Below are positions 28,016-46,440 of a stretch of 64,000 bases of DNA, in pieces. The notes under the pieces were generated by a model, which had not been told where the DNA came from, did not search any database, and worked only from the letters and a program-made list of their open reading frames with translations. Source of the stretch: Limanda limanda (Eukaryota > Chordata > Actinopteri > Pleuronectiformes > Pleuronectidae); assembly GCF_963576545.1 (NCBI RefSeq), contig NC_083639.1, forward strand, positions 13,612,618 through 13,676,617, in the 5' to 3' direction. Numbering within the stretch: the first letter of the stretch is position 1; each line of letters opens with the position of its first letter. Made by a program: the position numbers and the translations under genes.

Positions 28016-28140
28016 TTCCGCAGCTGCCAGAGACTGTAGAACAGATTCACTTCCTCCGAACAGAAACAGATCTCTGCTCCTCCCTCTCTCGTTCACTTCC
28101 TCTTTTTACCACGTTTTAACACACTATTGAAAAGAGCAAC
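28016..28140 (-). promoter_or_regulatory. TRIM gene 5' leader and proximal promoter region
   Basis: This DNA, rich in gaggaagtgaacgag and ggaggaagtgaa, sits immediately upstream of the ATG. It includes purine-rich GGAA (ETS/IRF-like) cores at about 28040-28110. In my memory of fish TRIM16-like loci this leader is conserved between paralogues, which suggests the 5' region was copied with the gene. No clear TATA box is visible. The transcription start is not determined. Confidence 0.4.
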
Positions 28141-28174
28141 AGTATGGTCCGTCAGCAGCTGCTGCCTTTATGTC

Positions 28175-28293
28175 AAACTGTTTAAAGGCAGCTACCTTTA
28201 GTGCAGCTGCCTTTACTGTAGCTGCCTTTAAACAAACTGTTTAAAGGCAGCTACCTTTAGTACAGCTGCCTTTACTGTAGCTGCCTTTAAACA
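28175..28293. repeat. Two tandem 59-bp units, each an inverted repeat
   Basis: Units at 28175-28233 and 28234-28292 differ at about one base. Within each, gtttaaaggcagct pairs perfectly with agctgcctttaaac (14-bp stem), so each unit can fold into a hairpin. They lie 160 bp upstream of the TRIM ATG, between the leader and the hAT-like end. Confidence 0.9.
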
Positions 28294-28317
28294 GTGTGAC
28301 ATACTGTTGTATTTTTT

Positions 28318-28392
28318 GACTTTGATGCGGGCCAATTAAAAGTGGATGGCGGGCCGCAGTTGGCCCGCAGGGCCGTAGTTTGGACACCCCTG
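28318..28392 (+). mobile_element. hAT-type transposon end fragment
   Basis: The segment with gcgggccgcagttggcccg and agtttggacacccctg ends at 28392. The reverse complement begins caggggtgtccaaact, a terminal inverted repeat typical of hAT (Charlie-like) elements. Only one end is recognisable. The rest of the element may have contributed to the tandem palindromes next to it. Confidence 0.65.
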
Positions 28393-29150
28393 GTCAAGGC
28401 CCTGAAAAAGCTGAAAATAGCCACCAAATCCCAAATTGGTGGGCTTCCTGTTGGGTCTAGCATATGTATCCAAAAGACGTATTTCTTTGTAATGTAAAGA
28501 CACATGTCCCCATCGATTTTTGTAGATGTAGACCAATCGTAGTGCCTGGGCTGCCCTTTCTGTGTAGATGTCATCAGGCCGGGTCTCTTGTCTAATGTGT
28601 CTAGTTTGGACACGATTGAACCAAATATGTCCGAGATACAGAACCTCGAGTTTTGATGGCGTTTAATCAAACTTTGACGCCACGGTCACACGGTGTGACG
28701 AAAATCGATCTCTAAATCAGTTTTTATCTCCATCTTGTTGTGATGACACTCATCTAAATTTGAAGTTGATCTGATGAAAGCCCTGGGACAAGTACGTCAA
28801 AGTAAAAATGTGGAATATGGCCAAAATGGCAACTAAATCCAAAATGGCGGGCTTCCTGTTGCCTTTTTCATAATGCCCCTTGAGACTTTTTTGTTTGTCT
28901 GGTCATGATACACGTGGGCCACGATTTTTGTGTTGATCGGTCAAAGGGAAACCTAGGGGCTGCTTTCCAGGGTGCGCTGTTGAGCCATTTTGCCACGCCC
29001 ATTTCAAATTACTCCAGTATAGTAAAATATCCGTAGGTCTTGAATTTCTTGCAAAGTTTCATAACTTTTTGAGCATGTCTAGACCCCGTATAACTCTGCC
29101 AAAGGGAAATAATAAAAATCCTTACAGTTTCAATAATGCCTCCATACTCC
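28393..29150 (+). mobile_element. Teleost 'aaatggcgggcttcctgtt' repeat, copies right of TRIM gene
   Basis: Bases 28420-28560 match 25840-25975 (gtgggcttcctgttgggtctagc, gtagatgtagaccaatcgtagtgcc split by small changes). Bases 28760-28990 match the same family again (aagttgatctgatgaaagcc, aaaatggcgggcttcctgtt, gctgctttccagggtgcgct). The tail at 29060-29150 (tttttgagcatgtctagacc, tacagtttcaataatgcctc) fits the far end of the family. The unit is larger than the left copy and may be two fused or nested copies in the same orientation. Confidence 0.7.
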
Positions 29151-35823
<6,673 letters not shown>

Positions 35824-36276
35824 ATAGACTGTATAGAGAGATAAATGGTGTCACCACTTCTTCCAAACTAAGCCAAAATATCCGACACGAAAGCTCCCAT
35901 CTTAAGCATTTGGAAGCAGACTTTGTGCAATAGCGTTTGAAGGATTCAGCCGTGAACAATCACGAATCAATCTCAGCTGTCAATCATGATGTTTCACCCT
36001 ATTTTGTGAAACCAAATAATTAGTTAATATCAAATGTAGTGGAAAAATTATCATTTGAGCAAATCATTTTCATAAGAACAACCAAAAATTAGATCATATT
36101 TGAGATCCGATAATTTGACGTGTACTTTGACTGTTTTGTTTGGTCCATGTCCCATTCACTAACTTGGAGGAGGCATGACTATATTACCTATATGGCAGCC
36201 AGACATCAGGCGATCAAGAAGTTTTCTCTTCCCTTTTGGGGAGCAGTCATGTCGTCCATCTTTTTATACCGTCTAT
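35824..36276. mobile_element. MITE-like repeat, copy B, unsplit
   Basis: The left end atagactgtatagagagata and the reverse complement of the right end (atagacggtataaaaagatg) are imperfect terminal inverted repeats of about 22 bp. Internal blocks acaatcacgaatcaatctcag, agctgtcaatcatga, gacgtgtactttgactg and gcagccagacatcagg match copy A at 2060-3376. It has no coding capacity. The termini are common in teleost introns, which supports a nonautonomous DNA transposon, superfamily unknown. This copy provides the empty-site reference for the insertion in copy A. Confidence 0.8.
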
Positions 36277-39200
36277 ATCAAAACTCAGGCTGGAAAGGAG
36301 GTGCACAGCCAGACTAGTAGGGCTGTTCCTCCTGAGCACCTCTAAGGATGTGCAGATATTAGATATTTCCACTTTTGCATAAGCCGATTAGGATTCTCAT
36401 TACACAGCATATAATGTACAGCACGTATGGAATATTTAAGTTGAGGATTATATTAGATGGCCCCTTTGCTGTATCTGCTCTTCAATAGAAATGCACTGTG
36501 GTGAAAACAAACAGGGAATGTAAATTAGATTTAATATTTTTAGAATGCACATTTTAAACATCCAGCTGATGAAAAAACAGCAGGAATGCACAGATGAGCC
36601 GAGCTGTATGTGTGGAAGTCTGCAGACTGCCATGGTTGGTCGTGTCAGTGGACAGGAGGAGCTTCCCTCCTCTTCATAAAGCTGCTGTGGCAAAGACGTA
36701 CAGTAAGCTTCTCAATTGGCTTGGGATTGGTTTGAGTGAGAAAGGCTCATGTAATATTGTCAAAGTGGTTAAGCCCCCGGGCGTCTTTAAAGAGCTTTCA
36801 TCAGCCGACCAGGGGGGCAGACGAGGGGGGAGAGAGGGAGGAGCCGGAGGGAGAGATAAAGAAAGCACCAGACCTAGAGTGCAGAGACCCTCCAGCACAT
36901 ATGAGAGAGGTGGAGGAAAGACGTCTCATTAGGCTCAAGCGACTTACAGTAGCAGTGAGGAAGAAGAACAACAGATAACCCGGGTGGTGATGAGAGAAAG
37001 AAGAGGAAGTCAGTGCTCTCACGTGCCAAACTACACACCTGACTGAGCTGTGTTTTTGTGGATTTGGCTTGCTCCTTTAAAGCCTCTGGCAGTGACGCAG
37101 TGCTGTTCTCACTCTTCAAAAGAATCTCCCAACATCTCTTGAGTGGTTATGGACATATTCAATTCTGCTGAGCAGTTTAAATACGATGTGTTAAATCGCG
37201 GTGGGCGGTGAAAAAAGAGAGCAATCCTGACGCGTCTGAAGTTCTGCTTGTTTGGAGGAGGCGTGCACTTGCCTCTGACACAAAGCCCGGACCACAGCAA
37301 AGGCTAGTGCGCTGCCACGGCTCACTCTTTAGCACAGCTCAGCTCGACATGGCCTACATCCAAGTGTACAAAAGTTATGCAGGTAAAAGTAGAGCAGGGC
37401 TCAAGCTGCGCTGCTCCTACCGCTCCTTCCATCCACGCTAATTACATTCTCCTCACCTGTGAATCTTCAGCCTCAGCCAAACACCCAGGAGCACAACACA
37501 GCTTATTAATGAGCTGCTGAGGTCAGAAAAATATGCCAACTCATCTCCACCTTGTCCTCTCCATGAATCAGTTAAATCATGTATAACCTAAGCCCTGGGA
37601 ACACATCGCAGTGACACATCTGTCAGTGAATCACCCATTCACGTCCGAGAGATGACTCTCTGGCTCTCTGACTCGCTTCAGGAGAGGCGAGGATTCGGGC
37701 TGACTTGTTGTCATTAAGTGAGGGCTCCAGCACATGAATGACAGCGTGCAGGTGGGAGCACCAGCCGGCATGGGGGTTTGTCTTATTTACAGAGCTTGAC
37801 ACATGGATATGAATGAAATTGAAGAATGAAAATTGGAAGGAGGGCCTCGAGGAGCAGGAGCAGTTCTATTTATTTTAACCACAGGAACAGGAAGGCGTTC
37901 CTGAATGAATTATGTATGAGTAAGAAAACTGCGACATTTTTCCTCAAAATAGAAACTGCTGTGATACTGTTTTATTTCTATAGTTTGTTCAGTTTTGTTT
38001 AAGGTTTATGGCTCCATACATTAAATGTTCCTGCTACAGTAAGTTTATGTCAAGATGATACGTCTTAACAGTCTTAGTTATAGTGTTAGAAATGCTGACT
38101 GCTGCGTTATTTCAATTTTTGTCCGTCTTTGTAAATTGTTTTTTTTTCCGGTCTACCTCATATGACCATGTAATCTGTCTTGTTTTTCATTATTGTAACA
38201 TCAGTTTCTTATATGTGAAAAACACAGACCTCATTACATCATTCCAGATTTAGTTAAGAATGCATGTTTTAATGCTTGGAGGAAACAATACTATTTAGTT
38301 GATTCGCTTAAATACAATCCAGAGCATGCTCAGGATTTTCTTAATCCCAACACAAAGATAAAGCCATAGCAGCCAAACAGAATGAGGACTCAGTTGTTTC
38401 TGTGCAGCCTCTCACTGCCTTAGTGTTAATGCAACTTCAGCTGTTGTCAGTGTTGTAGTTGATGTTGCTTCAGTACAACATGTCCTTCAGACTGATCAGC
38501 AACAGGAAGCCATACGAATTACAAACTGTAAAAACTGTTGAAGTGCATCTATCATAAATACCTGTGTTAAACACTAATTTCATTAATAAATACTAAAAAT
38601 ATGTTGTTAGATATTTTTTATTGAGACTTTATGGCAATACTCCTTTTGCATGTCATGAAGTATCTTGGTTTTGTGCCCAAAATAACAGTATCAAAATAGG
38701 CAGGAAATTATTTTGAGAAAAAATTAATATTTCATTTTTAAAAATAATTTGTATAGAAATAAACATCCAGCCTAAAATGGTGGTAGGTTGCAGGCTACTC
38801 TGAAATCTTCAAGGTCAAACATTGATAAATTAAATAAACATCACAGTGTGTTTCAATAACCAAACCTGATTAAAATAACGTTCAGCCCGTAGGCTGCTGT
38901 TTATCAAAAAGGCATCTTCAAAGTTAAACAACTGCAGTGGAGTACAAAAGCCAGAATCTAATCCCAAAACCATTTCTTTAACACCAAGCCCTGATGCGGT
39001 TTTTGTCGTTCAATGCACAACTCTGATGATTTGAGAAACATTACAACCCTGTATCATGTTACAGAAAATGATAAATTATGTTACACCCTTTTACCTGGTT
39101 TCAGTAACGAGGTACAGTTCCATTCATGATTTTGCAAAGGCACACCAAATAACTCCTTGTTGGGAATCATAAGAAAGTATCAGGGTGAGAGAGAAGGAGA

Positions 39201-42200
39201 CTTTGCTCTGACCTAGTGTCAGAGGGATCAGATCTCACCTGATAATTAAGATGGATTCAGAATGTGTCTCTTTTGATGACTTGTGATTGGATCTTACTTC
39301 CCAGCTCTATTAGCAAATATAAATGTAATTTCTCACCGAAGACAAAATTATGTTTTTAGCCAGTCTCAGTTTACAGATGTGTCTGATGTTTTTGTGCGTA
39401 GGCATGAGTGAGAGAGTGGAGCCAGGAGGGGCTGAGTGAATCAATGCACACAGCTCGACTAAAATATAAGATTTTAAATGATTATCTGGCTAATGTGTCT
39501 CTTTGCTGCTCTGTCTCCTCTTCTCAATTGTTAGTCTTTCACCATGTGAGAACATTGACTTGTAAGCATCCACAGCAGAGCAAAATCAGCTAACATTGAT
39601 TCACAGGTCAGTTCTGCATTTAAGAGACGGTCCAATGGTAATTTTAAGTTTGGGTCCAATCCTGTATTGTCTAATTGACGTCAAATTGAATTATAGCTTT
39701 AACAGCTTGAACGGGTCAAGCACTGCTAGCCTTGCTGGCCCTGACAGCGCATCACTGACACACCCAACAGGGCACAGCAGGAGATGAGACAATGACAAAT
39801 TACAGTGGGAGCAGTGTATTTCTATCCAGATGAGAATAGCCACACAGTAGCTGTTCAGCTTTCTACTCTGACACAAATGCATTAGTGATCCCACACCTTC
39901 CGCTACGAAGCCAAGATGGAGACTGTCGAGGTTAAGGAGGGTCCCTTTTTGTGGCTGTTTCGAGTTTTTGGTCTTGATGGTTTGACTCTCCCTGCTCTGT
40001 ATCTCGTTGTTTTTGGGCTGACATGCAGTACGTGAGGCAGAGTTTAATAAAGTTCATCACAGAAAAGCAATAGCACAGGTTCGGCTTATGTCAACAGAGG
40101 ATAACAAATATAGACCTCGAGAGAACAATGAATTATTAAAGCATCACATCATGTTTTTTGTTTGGGACTCCCCTCCTCGCTGGTGCAGTGAGCGGAAAGA
40201 AGTGTGTCAGCTGCGGTGACTGGGAACACTGGCGCAGACGGAGCCACTGCAGCACGTCGGTGCCGTTCTGAAGGCTCCTCTGGGGCCGAGTCACAGATGT
40301 GAAAAATAGAGAAGTGGGACACCTTGTAATTCAGCTTAGACCGTCTCGACTGCAGAGACAATGATTAAACCCAGATAAAGTCAACATTATTTCTCTGATG
40401 ATGATGTGAAATGATAAAGACTGTCTTGGGAGGTTATGTGTGCAAAGGGACGGGTGCTACAGGTATTTTCCTGGACGAATCACAATAAGTCTTCGTAGGC
40501 TCAACTGCAGGACAGACTAAGCTGTCGTTTAGCTCTGCATTACTGAGAAGCAGCAAAGGCTTTGGCCCAAAAAAAAGATACTACAAGCAATTTTAAGACA
40601 TTAACTCTGAAGAATGTCCGCATAATGGGTCCGGACTGTCTCTACGCAGTTGCCTTTACCTTATGAGCAGCGCAGCGGGAGAGTCTTCACTCGGACACGT
40701 TTTCATCAGCACAGGAATTTTCCTTCCAGGTGAGGAGGGGTGCAGCAGGGTGTGGCAGGACGTAATGTACTGTAATGTAGAGATCAAGTGTTTTTGTTCA
40801 CAGCCCATCGACACCAGCGTCTTCCCTCATCGCCAAAAGCTCACTGTCCATCTTCGTCTGCGTCATCTTCTGCGTTTTTTTATCTCAAAAAATTAGTTTC
40901 CCTTTTGTTTTCGTCAGGTTCGGGTCTGTTGTTTTTATTGCGGTGAATTTATGCTCTCACATACGGCCCCTTTGAAGAATGTCTGAAAGCCGCTTCACAG
41001 ACCTCAGAGAGAAATCTTTCTATTGTTACATCCTGTAAAACTGATGAATACCTTTTACAAAAGCAAAGAGAACGGGTACAAAATGTTCTGGAGGATATTG
41101 TGTTTTCTACAGCCCAGATTTACAAAAAGAATATAACATTGGTGATTTGGGAAGGAGGAGTTCCTCTTTCTGACATTAAATACAAATATTTTGGTTCCAG
41201 GCTGTCAAACTGTTCTTGTTCTGTCAAATATAGACTTACAAACGTCAGTCACTCACAACCACAGCTGAGACAAAACCTATCGCACGTAAATCACAACATG
41301 TGTTGTTTTTGTGTTAAATTGTGTTTCATCCTCACAAGGATTCCAAGAAAAAAACCTGGTGCAACAGAGAAATTCATCACACAGTGCTCCATATTCTCAG
41401 CTAAGAAAATCAATCGCAGCCTGTTCTCATTTCCTGAAACTCCACAGGTCCAGCATATCATCCATCACCTGGTCCCACCCTTCCCCATCATTTCCACCAA
41501 ATTAGCATGAAATGTCCTTTGTTAAAGTATGGCACTTACTTTCACGAGGGGAAACGGCTGTCAGAGATCAGATCAGTGATCAGAGAGGGGAGCAGGGCAC
41601 ATTGTTTTAAGTGTGATCAAAAAGCAAAGAGTTCCCTGAATCCTAATTAACCCAAAAGAGGCAGAAGACAGCATTTCAATGGTAGAATCCATATCTCTTT
41701 TTTTTCTGCATTACAATAACCTTATTGTGATTCTGGGACTCCTGTATGAAGTGATACTAGGCAGCTGACGCCTTGTGAAGCTCAGGGACCTTGTGATGTG
41801 CCTTGAAAAAAGATCTGAGCCTTTACAGCATTGATCATGGAAGTCACTGCAATGTCTGCTCGTTTGTTAAGATGATAAGAACTGCAGTTTTTAACCTCAG
41901 TGAACCCGCAACACTTTTTAAAATTAATCTATCATGAATAAATCTGATATATGCACTCAAATGATTATAAAAGTTGAACTTTAGCCTCATGTGTCCACCT
42001 AATTCCCATATTCCCTTGTTAAAGTATTGCACTGAGTAGCAGTCAGGTCGTATCATATTTCAGTATGTAAGTGAAAATGCTATCATAAATATTTTATTAA
42101 CGATCTTAGTCATAATCAAGTGAAGGCTGTTCCTACTGTAAAGGCCCTATAGCATCTCTGGTTTTATTTAGTTTCCTTTCATATTTTATATAGCAAGGGT

Positions 42201-42549
42201 TATTTTGGGCCTAAGTGGCAATACATTCATCAGATTTTGTTTCAAAATAGGTTTCCCACCAACTTTAGTTTGAGCTGGCGTCTTGTCGAGCTAACGATTT
42301 GGGTTATTGTGTTAATGTTCTAATACTGAGTCATTCTCGGCTTCAAATGCCATCAAGCTCACAACATGATCATGTTTCCGTGACGAACTCTGTCTCTGTT
42401 TTACCTGACACACACGTGGACATCCACTAAATGTATCTTTGATTGAATCTATCTTCACTTAACATCTCACATGATAAGCTAATGCTCACATGGAAGAACG
42501 AGAGTGGACCAGCTGTAACATTAACTGCCTCACATGTGTTATAGTTACA
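36277..42549. other. Long stretch without an assigned gene
   Basis: Bases 36600-37440 are GC-richer than the surroundings and hold several overlapping short frames. They include an ATG at 37349 with a donor-like site at 37382 (see findings). Bases 39890-40360 are also CpG-richer. I recognise no protein family in any of these frames and no repeat family in the rest. Confidence 0.4.
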
Positions 42550-42615
42550 CCAGTCATTACACAAAGTACAGGGGCAGCAAACATCTGTATGCTGCTGCAC
42601 AGATGTTTGTTTATA
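42550..42615. repeat. Hairpin-containing 65-bp repeat, copy 1
   Basis: Nearly identical to 45508-45572 over about 65 bp. The core is an 11-bp perfect stem (caaacatctgt / acagatgtttg) around a 10-base loop, atgctgctgc. Confidence 0.85.
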
Positions 42616-45507
42616 GAACAACAAAGTGTAATCAGACAAATCCATCCAGCATTTCCATAAATATGATGCAAATTTGACTGGACTCACAGTGCCACTAAGT
42701 GTCACTGAGATATCATTATTTCTATTTGCCTCAGAGTATTAGAAATTATTTCATGATGACTTCAATAGTCTTCTCATCTAGATGGTAACAGATGACTCCA
42801 ATTGTCCTCAGTAATGGTAGCTGCTGATCATCTGCTGTTCCCTCGCAGCCAAATGGCCGCGCAAATGAAATGATTATATCAATTTCCAGCACGCACACAG
42901 GTGTGGACGCACAATCACGTTGCCGCCGAGCCGCAGCAGATGTTTGTGACAGCAATCGAAGACCGTCCAGATGTCTGCTCCGAGCCCACTTTGAGTGAGA
43001 GGAGAACCACAAAGCAGACTACAGGGCAAACATGGGCCAGTTAGAGACTATTACTCTCGGGGGGGAAAAGCATATTGAGACCATTCTGTGCTTAGCCTAG
43101 ATTCCTCTTTGTGCCCTCCTGTCCCGCTTTCTTCACTTACAGTGGTTTTACTGCAGCTGCTTATTCTGTTGCATTATCTCTGTGAAAGTGGTAGGATAAA
43201 TATAATTGGATTGTTTGCATAGTTGATAAAACAGTGTCGGATGAAAAAACACACATTTTTTAATCCTGTGAAGTGAACTTTTTCTTATCGGTGCTTTCCT
43301 TTCCAGGTCAATCTGGTATTAACAAATTAATTTCTGGCACCTTTTGTCTTGTGGGACTTTAAATTGTAACAACCTTGAGGCTGTTAAATTAATGACATGT
43401 CAGTGTGGTGCACGTCAAGTTTCTGCAAAGGGCCGTGAACATATGCAGCGTTTGTAACCTTCCTGCAGTGGTGTCTTGTGCCTGGGCCACACTGCCTGGT
43501 GAGCGGCGCGTGACGGATTCGCCGAGGTTCTGCTGCATGTCAAGGTCATTTGAGAAAATAGGCGAGTTCTCGACTCTTCAGAGAAAAAACGATCTGCTCG
43601 AGCAGACAGTGTGGACGCCCTAATCTGTTAACATTGACACCTAAAATGAAAAGTAAGCCGTTTTCCATCGCACACGTGCTGCTTATGCAAACAGTGTGGC
43701 TCAGGCTTTAGGCCTCAATACCCGTATTATTAAATTTCAAACTAAAATGTTCTCTGTCTGTTTAAGTGTTTTGGCTCTGTATCAGTTTCGGTTCTAACAC
43801 ACCTGATAATGCAGACCATTTGACCACTCACGTGCAAATGTAGCCTAAATCACTGCTGTAGTGAAAAGGAAGAGAGATAAATAATATAATACAGCTTGTA
43901 ACAAATGCATTGTCAAATACAAATAGCAACTTTAACCAGCTTCTTGTTCACGTGCTGCTGTGCTGAAGTCTTTACAGACCATTGTCGTGGTTCAGTAGCT
44001 GCAGCACTGCTGTCAGTCTGAGTGGTCTCTCTTTGTCTATGACCATCCCATGGGCTTTTACAGTAGGCCAGCCTGTTCTTGTCCTACTTTCCAGCGGTGG
44101 CTGCCTGTCCTCCCTCCTCGCTGTCTGTTGAATGTGAGGAGCCAGCCCTCCCTCCACCCACCTCTCTGAGGCACCAGGCAGCGAAGCCACGAGCTTTGGA
44201 GACAGGGCGGCCTGGTCTGCATCCATCCATCCATTGCGTTTTCCTCTGTTTAGTCCGATTCCCTCCTCTCGGACAAGTATCCCCACAGACTCTCATCCAT
44301 ATCTGGCTCCCCGTGAATCTGAGCTGTCTGGTCAGGTGGTCCAAGCACATCATTTGTTTCAGTTAGGTTTTATTTTGTCCCCCCCGGGTCCACTCTCTTT
44401 TGTACTGTTCTCTTTCTCTTTCAAATGGCCAGTCCCTGCCATGATATGTTCAATATCGCAGCGGCAGGGTTAAGGTTCCACTTTTTGCCATCAGCAGCTG
44501 CTCTAAGCCAATAAACAGGATGATAAATTGAGAATCATTGCTGTAGCCAGGTTGTTGGCGGTGGCGTCAGCCATATTCCAGACAGCGGTAAATGCAGTGG
44601 GTCCCAACGGGCTGTAATTGAATGCCACTTATTGTGTTACATCTATATATCTATGTTTCCCACTGGGGCTTGGAAAGTGTCTCCTGAGTTTCATCCTGCA
44701 GTTAAAACCGCAGAGGGTGTAATCACAGTAATGGCAGCTTAATGGCTGCTACCTGCCAGCCTAATTGAAAATTTGAGGTGTCATATTTGCGTTTGTTTTC
44801 ATGGCTCACAGATGCGATTGAATTCCCCAGTTAAAAAAAAAAATCTTAACACATCTTCCTCTGTGAAGCTTTTACGGCCCAGTCCCATCACAACACGGGA
44901 AATAATCAAGTTACCAGTTAGACCCAGGGATCACATACATTGGTCCGCCTAATGTGGACACTTGTTAACCTCGGGCTCGCTTCCTGTTACCCACATTGCC
45001 ATTCACCAACACTGCTCATAGGCAGAATGGCCACATTGTTCTCTGGTAGCTTCACTGACATTAATTCATCTTGGGTGGTTGCAGAACTCGGCTGGTGGCG
45101 CTAACCTGTTGTTGCACTATTATATAGTTCACACTGCTCAGAACAGGCCTGCAGCTCCTAAAGCTACCGTACAGATATGTGTTGATTACAGCAGCTCCCT
45201 GACTACCTGTATTTGCAGCTTATATTCAAATTACTAATACTTCATTAGAATATCTGCAGTTAATTAACCCTGGGACCAAATCATTGCTCAGCCTTCATAA
45301 CAAAGAATGCCAACTCTGTCAGGCTTTGCATTCGTCAACATGCTGAAGCTGGCTTTAATGGGGTTCTAAGAGGAGCGATACTTAGTAGTAAAGAGATTAA
45401 AGGGTTGTGTCTCTTTAAAAAACAAGAGAAAAAGTGTAAGGAATGGATGCAACTGTAAGTTTATTCCTGCAGGAGTAAACTAGTATTTTTCCACAGGTTA
45501 GGTTGTC
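42616..45507. other. Non-coding stretch, no gene seen
   Basis: No domain in the short frames, including the overlapping opposite-strand set at 43972-44473. A homeodomain-like cctaattgaaaattt patch lies near 44760. No repeat family recognised. Confidence 0.4.
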
Positions 45508-45572
45508 CAGTCATTAAACAAAGTACAGGGGCAGCAAACATCTGTATGCTGCTGCACAGATGTTTGTTTATC
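45508..45572. repeat. Hairpin-containing 65-bp repeat, copy 2
   Basis: Second copy in the same orientation, 2.96 kb from the first, with one difference (attaaacaaag versus attacacaaag) before the identical hairpin core. Flanks differ on both sides. Confidence 0.85.
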
Positions 45573-46181
45573 AGAGAGTGCTCTATAAATAAAGATTTTT
45601 GTCATTAGTATTTTTAGCGCAGTGGCCTGCCTGTGTGGAATCAGTTTCTTGCTTCTCCTGTGATGATGCTGGTTGCAGATTTCTTTCTAAAACTGTAAAA
45701 GTGACCTGCAGTAATTGAGCTGCAGCGAGTGAAGTCCACAGAACCCTGAAGCCAGCGCTGCTGCACCGAATCAGTTCGCACAACTAGTGAATCGGTTATT
45801 ATCGCCGTTGTTGTGAACACTCTGTTGTCATGATCGGCAATGTCACTTACATCCATGAATCCCAGCCGCCAATACCGCAGAGCGCTGTTCGCCTGTTTAT
45901 TCAAACTTGATGTATATTGAACGTATGGTCCAGATCACACCAAATTGAATACTGCACTTTATCCGGCCTTTAACAATACACATGCTTAGTATGAAGCTGA
46001 TAAGATGCAAAGTTCTCGAGATATGTGAGACACAGACAGACAGAGATTTCTGGAATTTCTGGAAAGATTATTGTTTCACCTTAAGGGGTAAGTCATTATT
46101 TTGCAGGGTTCATGGTTACTTTGGAAACGCACCAGTTAAGGGCTGTGGCAGCTTCTGTGGGTAATGCAGGTGTAACATGGT

Positions 46182-46440
46182 CATTGGTTCCCAAACGGGG
46201 GTCCGCAGATCCCTAAGGGTCTATCACATACTGTCAGGGGATTTGTGAAAAGCTTCCAGGTTCACTCAATAAAATGATCATAATAATATATGGGTATTAT
46301 CTGACATGGTGAAAATAATTTAAATACATGTTTAATATATTTTCAAAACATTTCTCTTGTGCTGTTCTTTCACATTACAAAGTGTTAGAAAGGGCGGTAT
46401 TAAAAAAAATTCCTATCTCGTCCTGGATCAAAACCTCTGG
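46182..46440. mobile_element. Probable hAT-type nonautonomous element
   Basis: It starts cattggttcccaaacggggg and ends ggatcaaaacctctgg, whose reverse complement ccagaggttttgatcc is an imperfect partner of the start. The ggttcccaaac-ggggtccgc opening is typical of hAT termini. About 259 bp, AT-rich inside, no open frame. No clear 8-bp target-site duplication is visible, so the exact ends are uncertain. Confidence 0.55.

Noticed and set aside
28287..28670. 127-aa minus-strand frame
   Set aside because: Runs through the hAT end and the dispersed repeat; no protein-family similarity.
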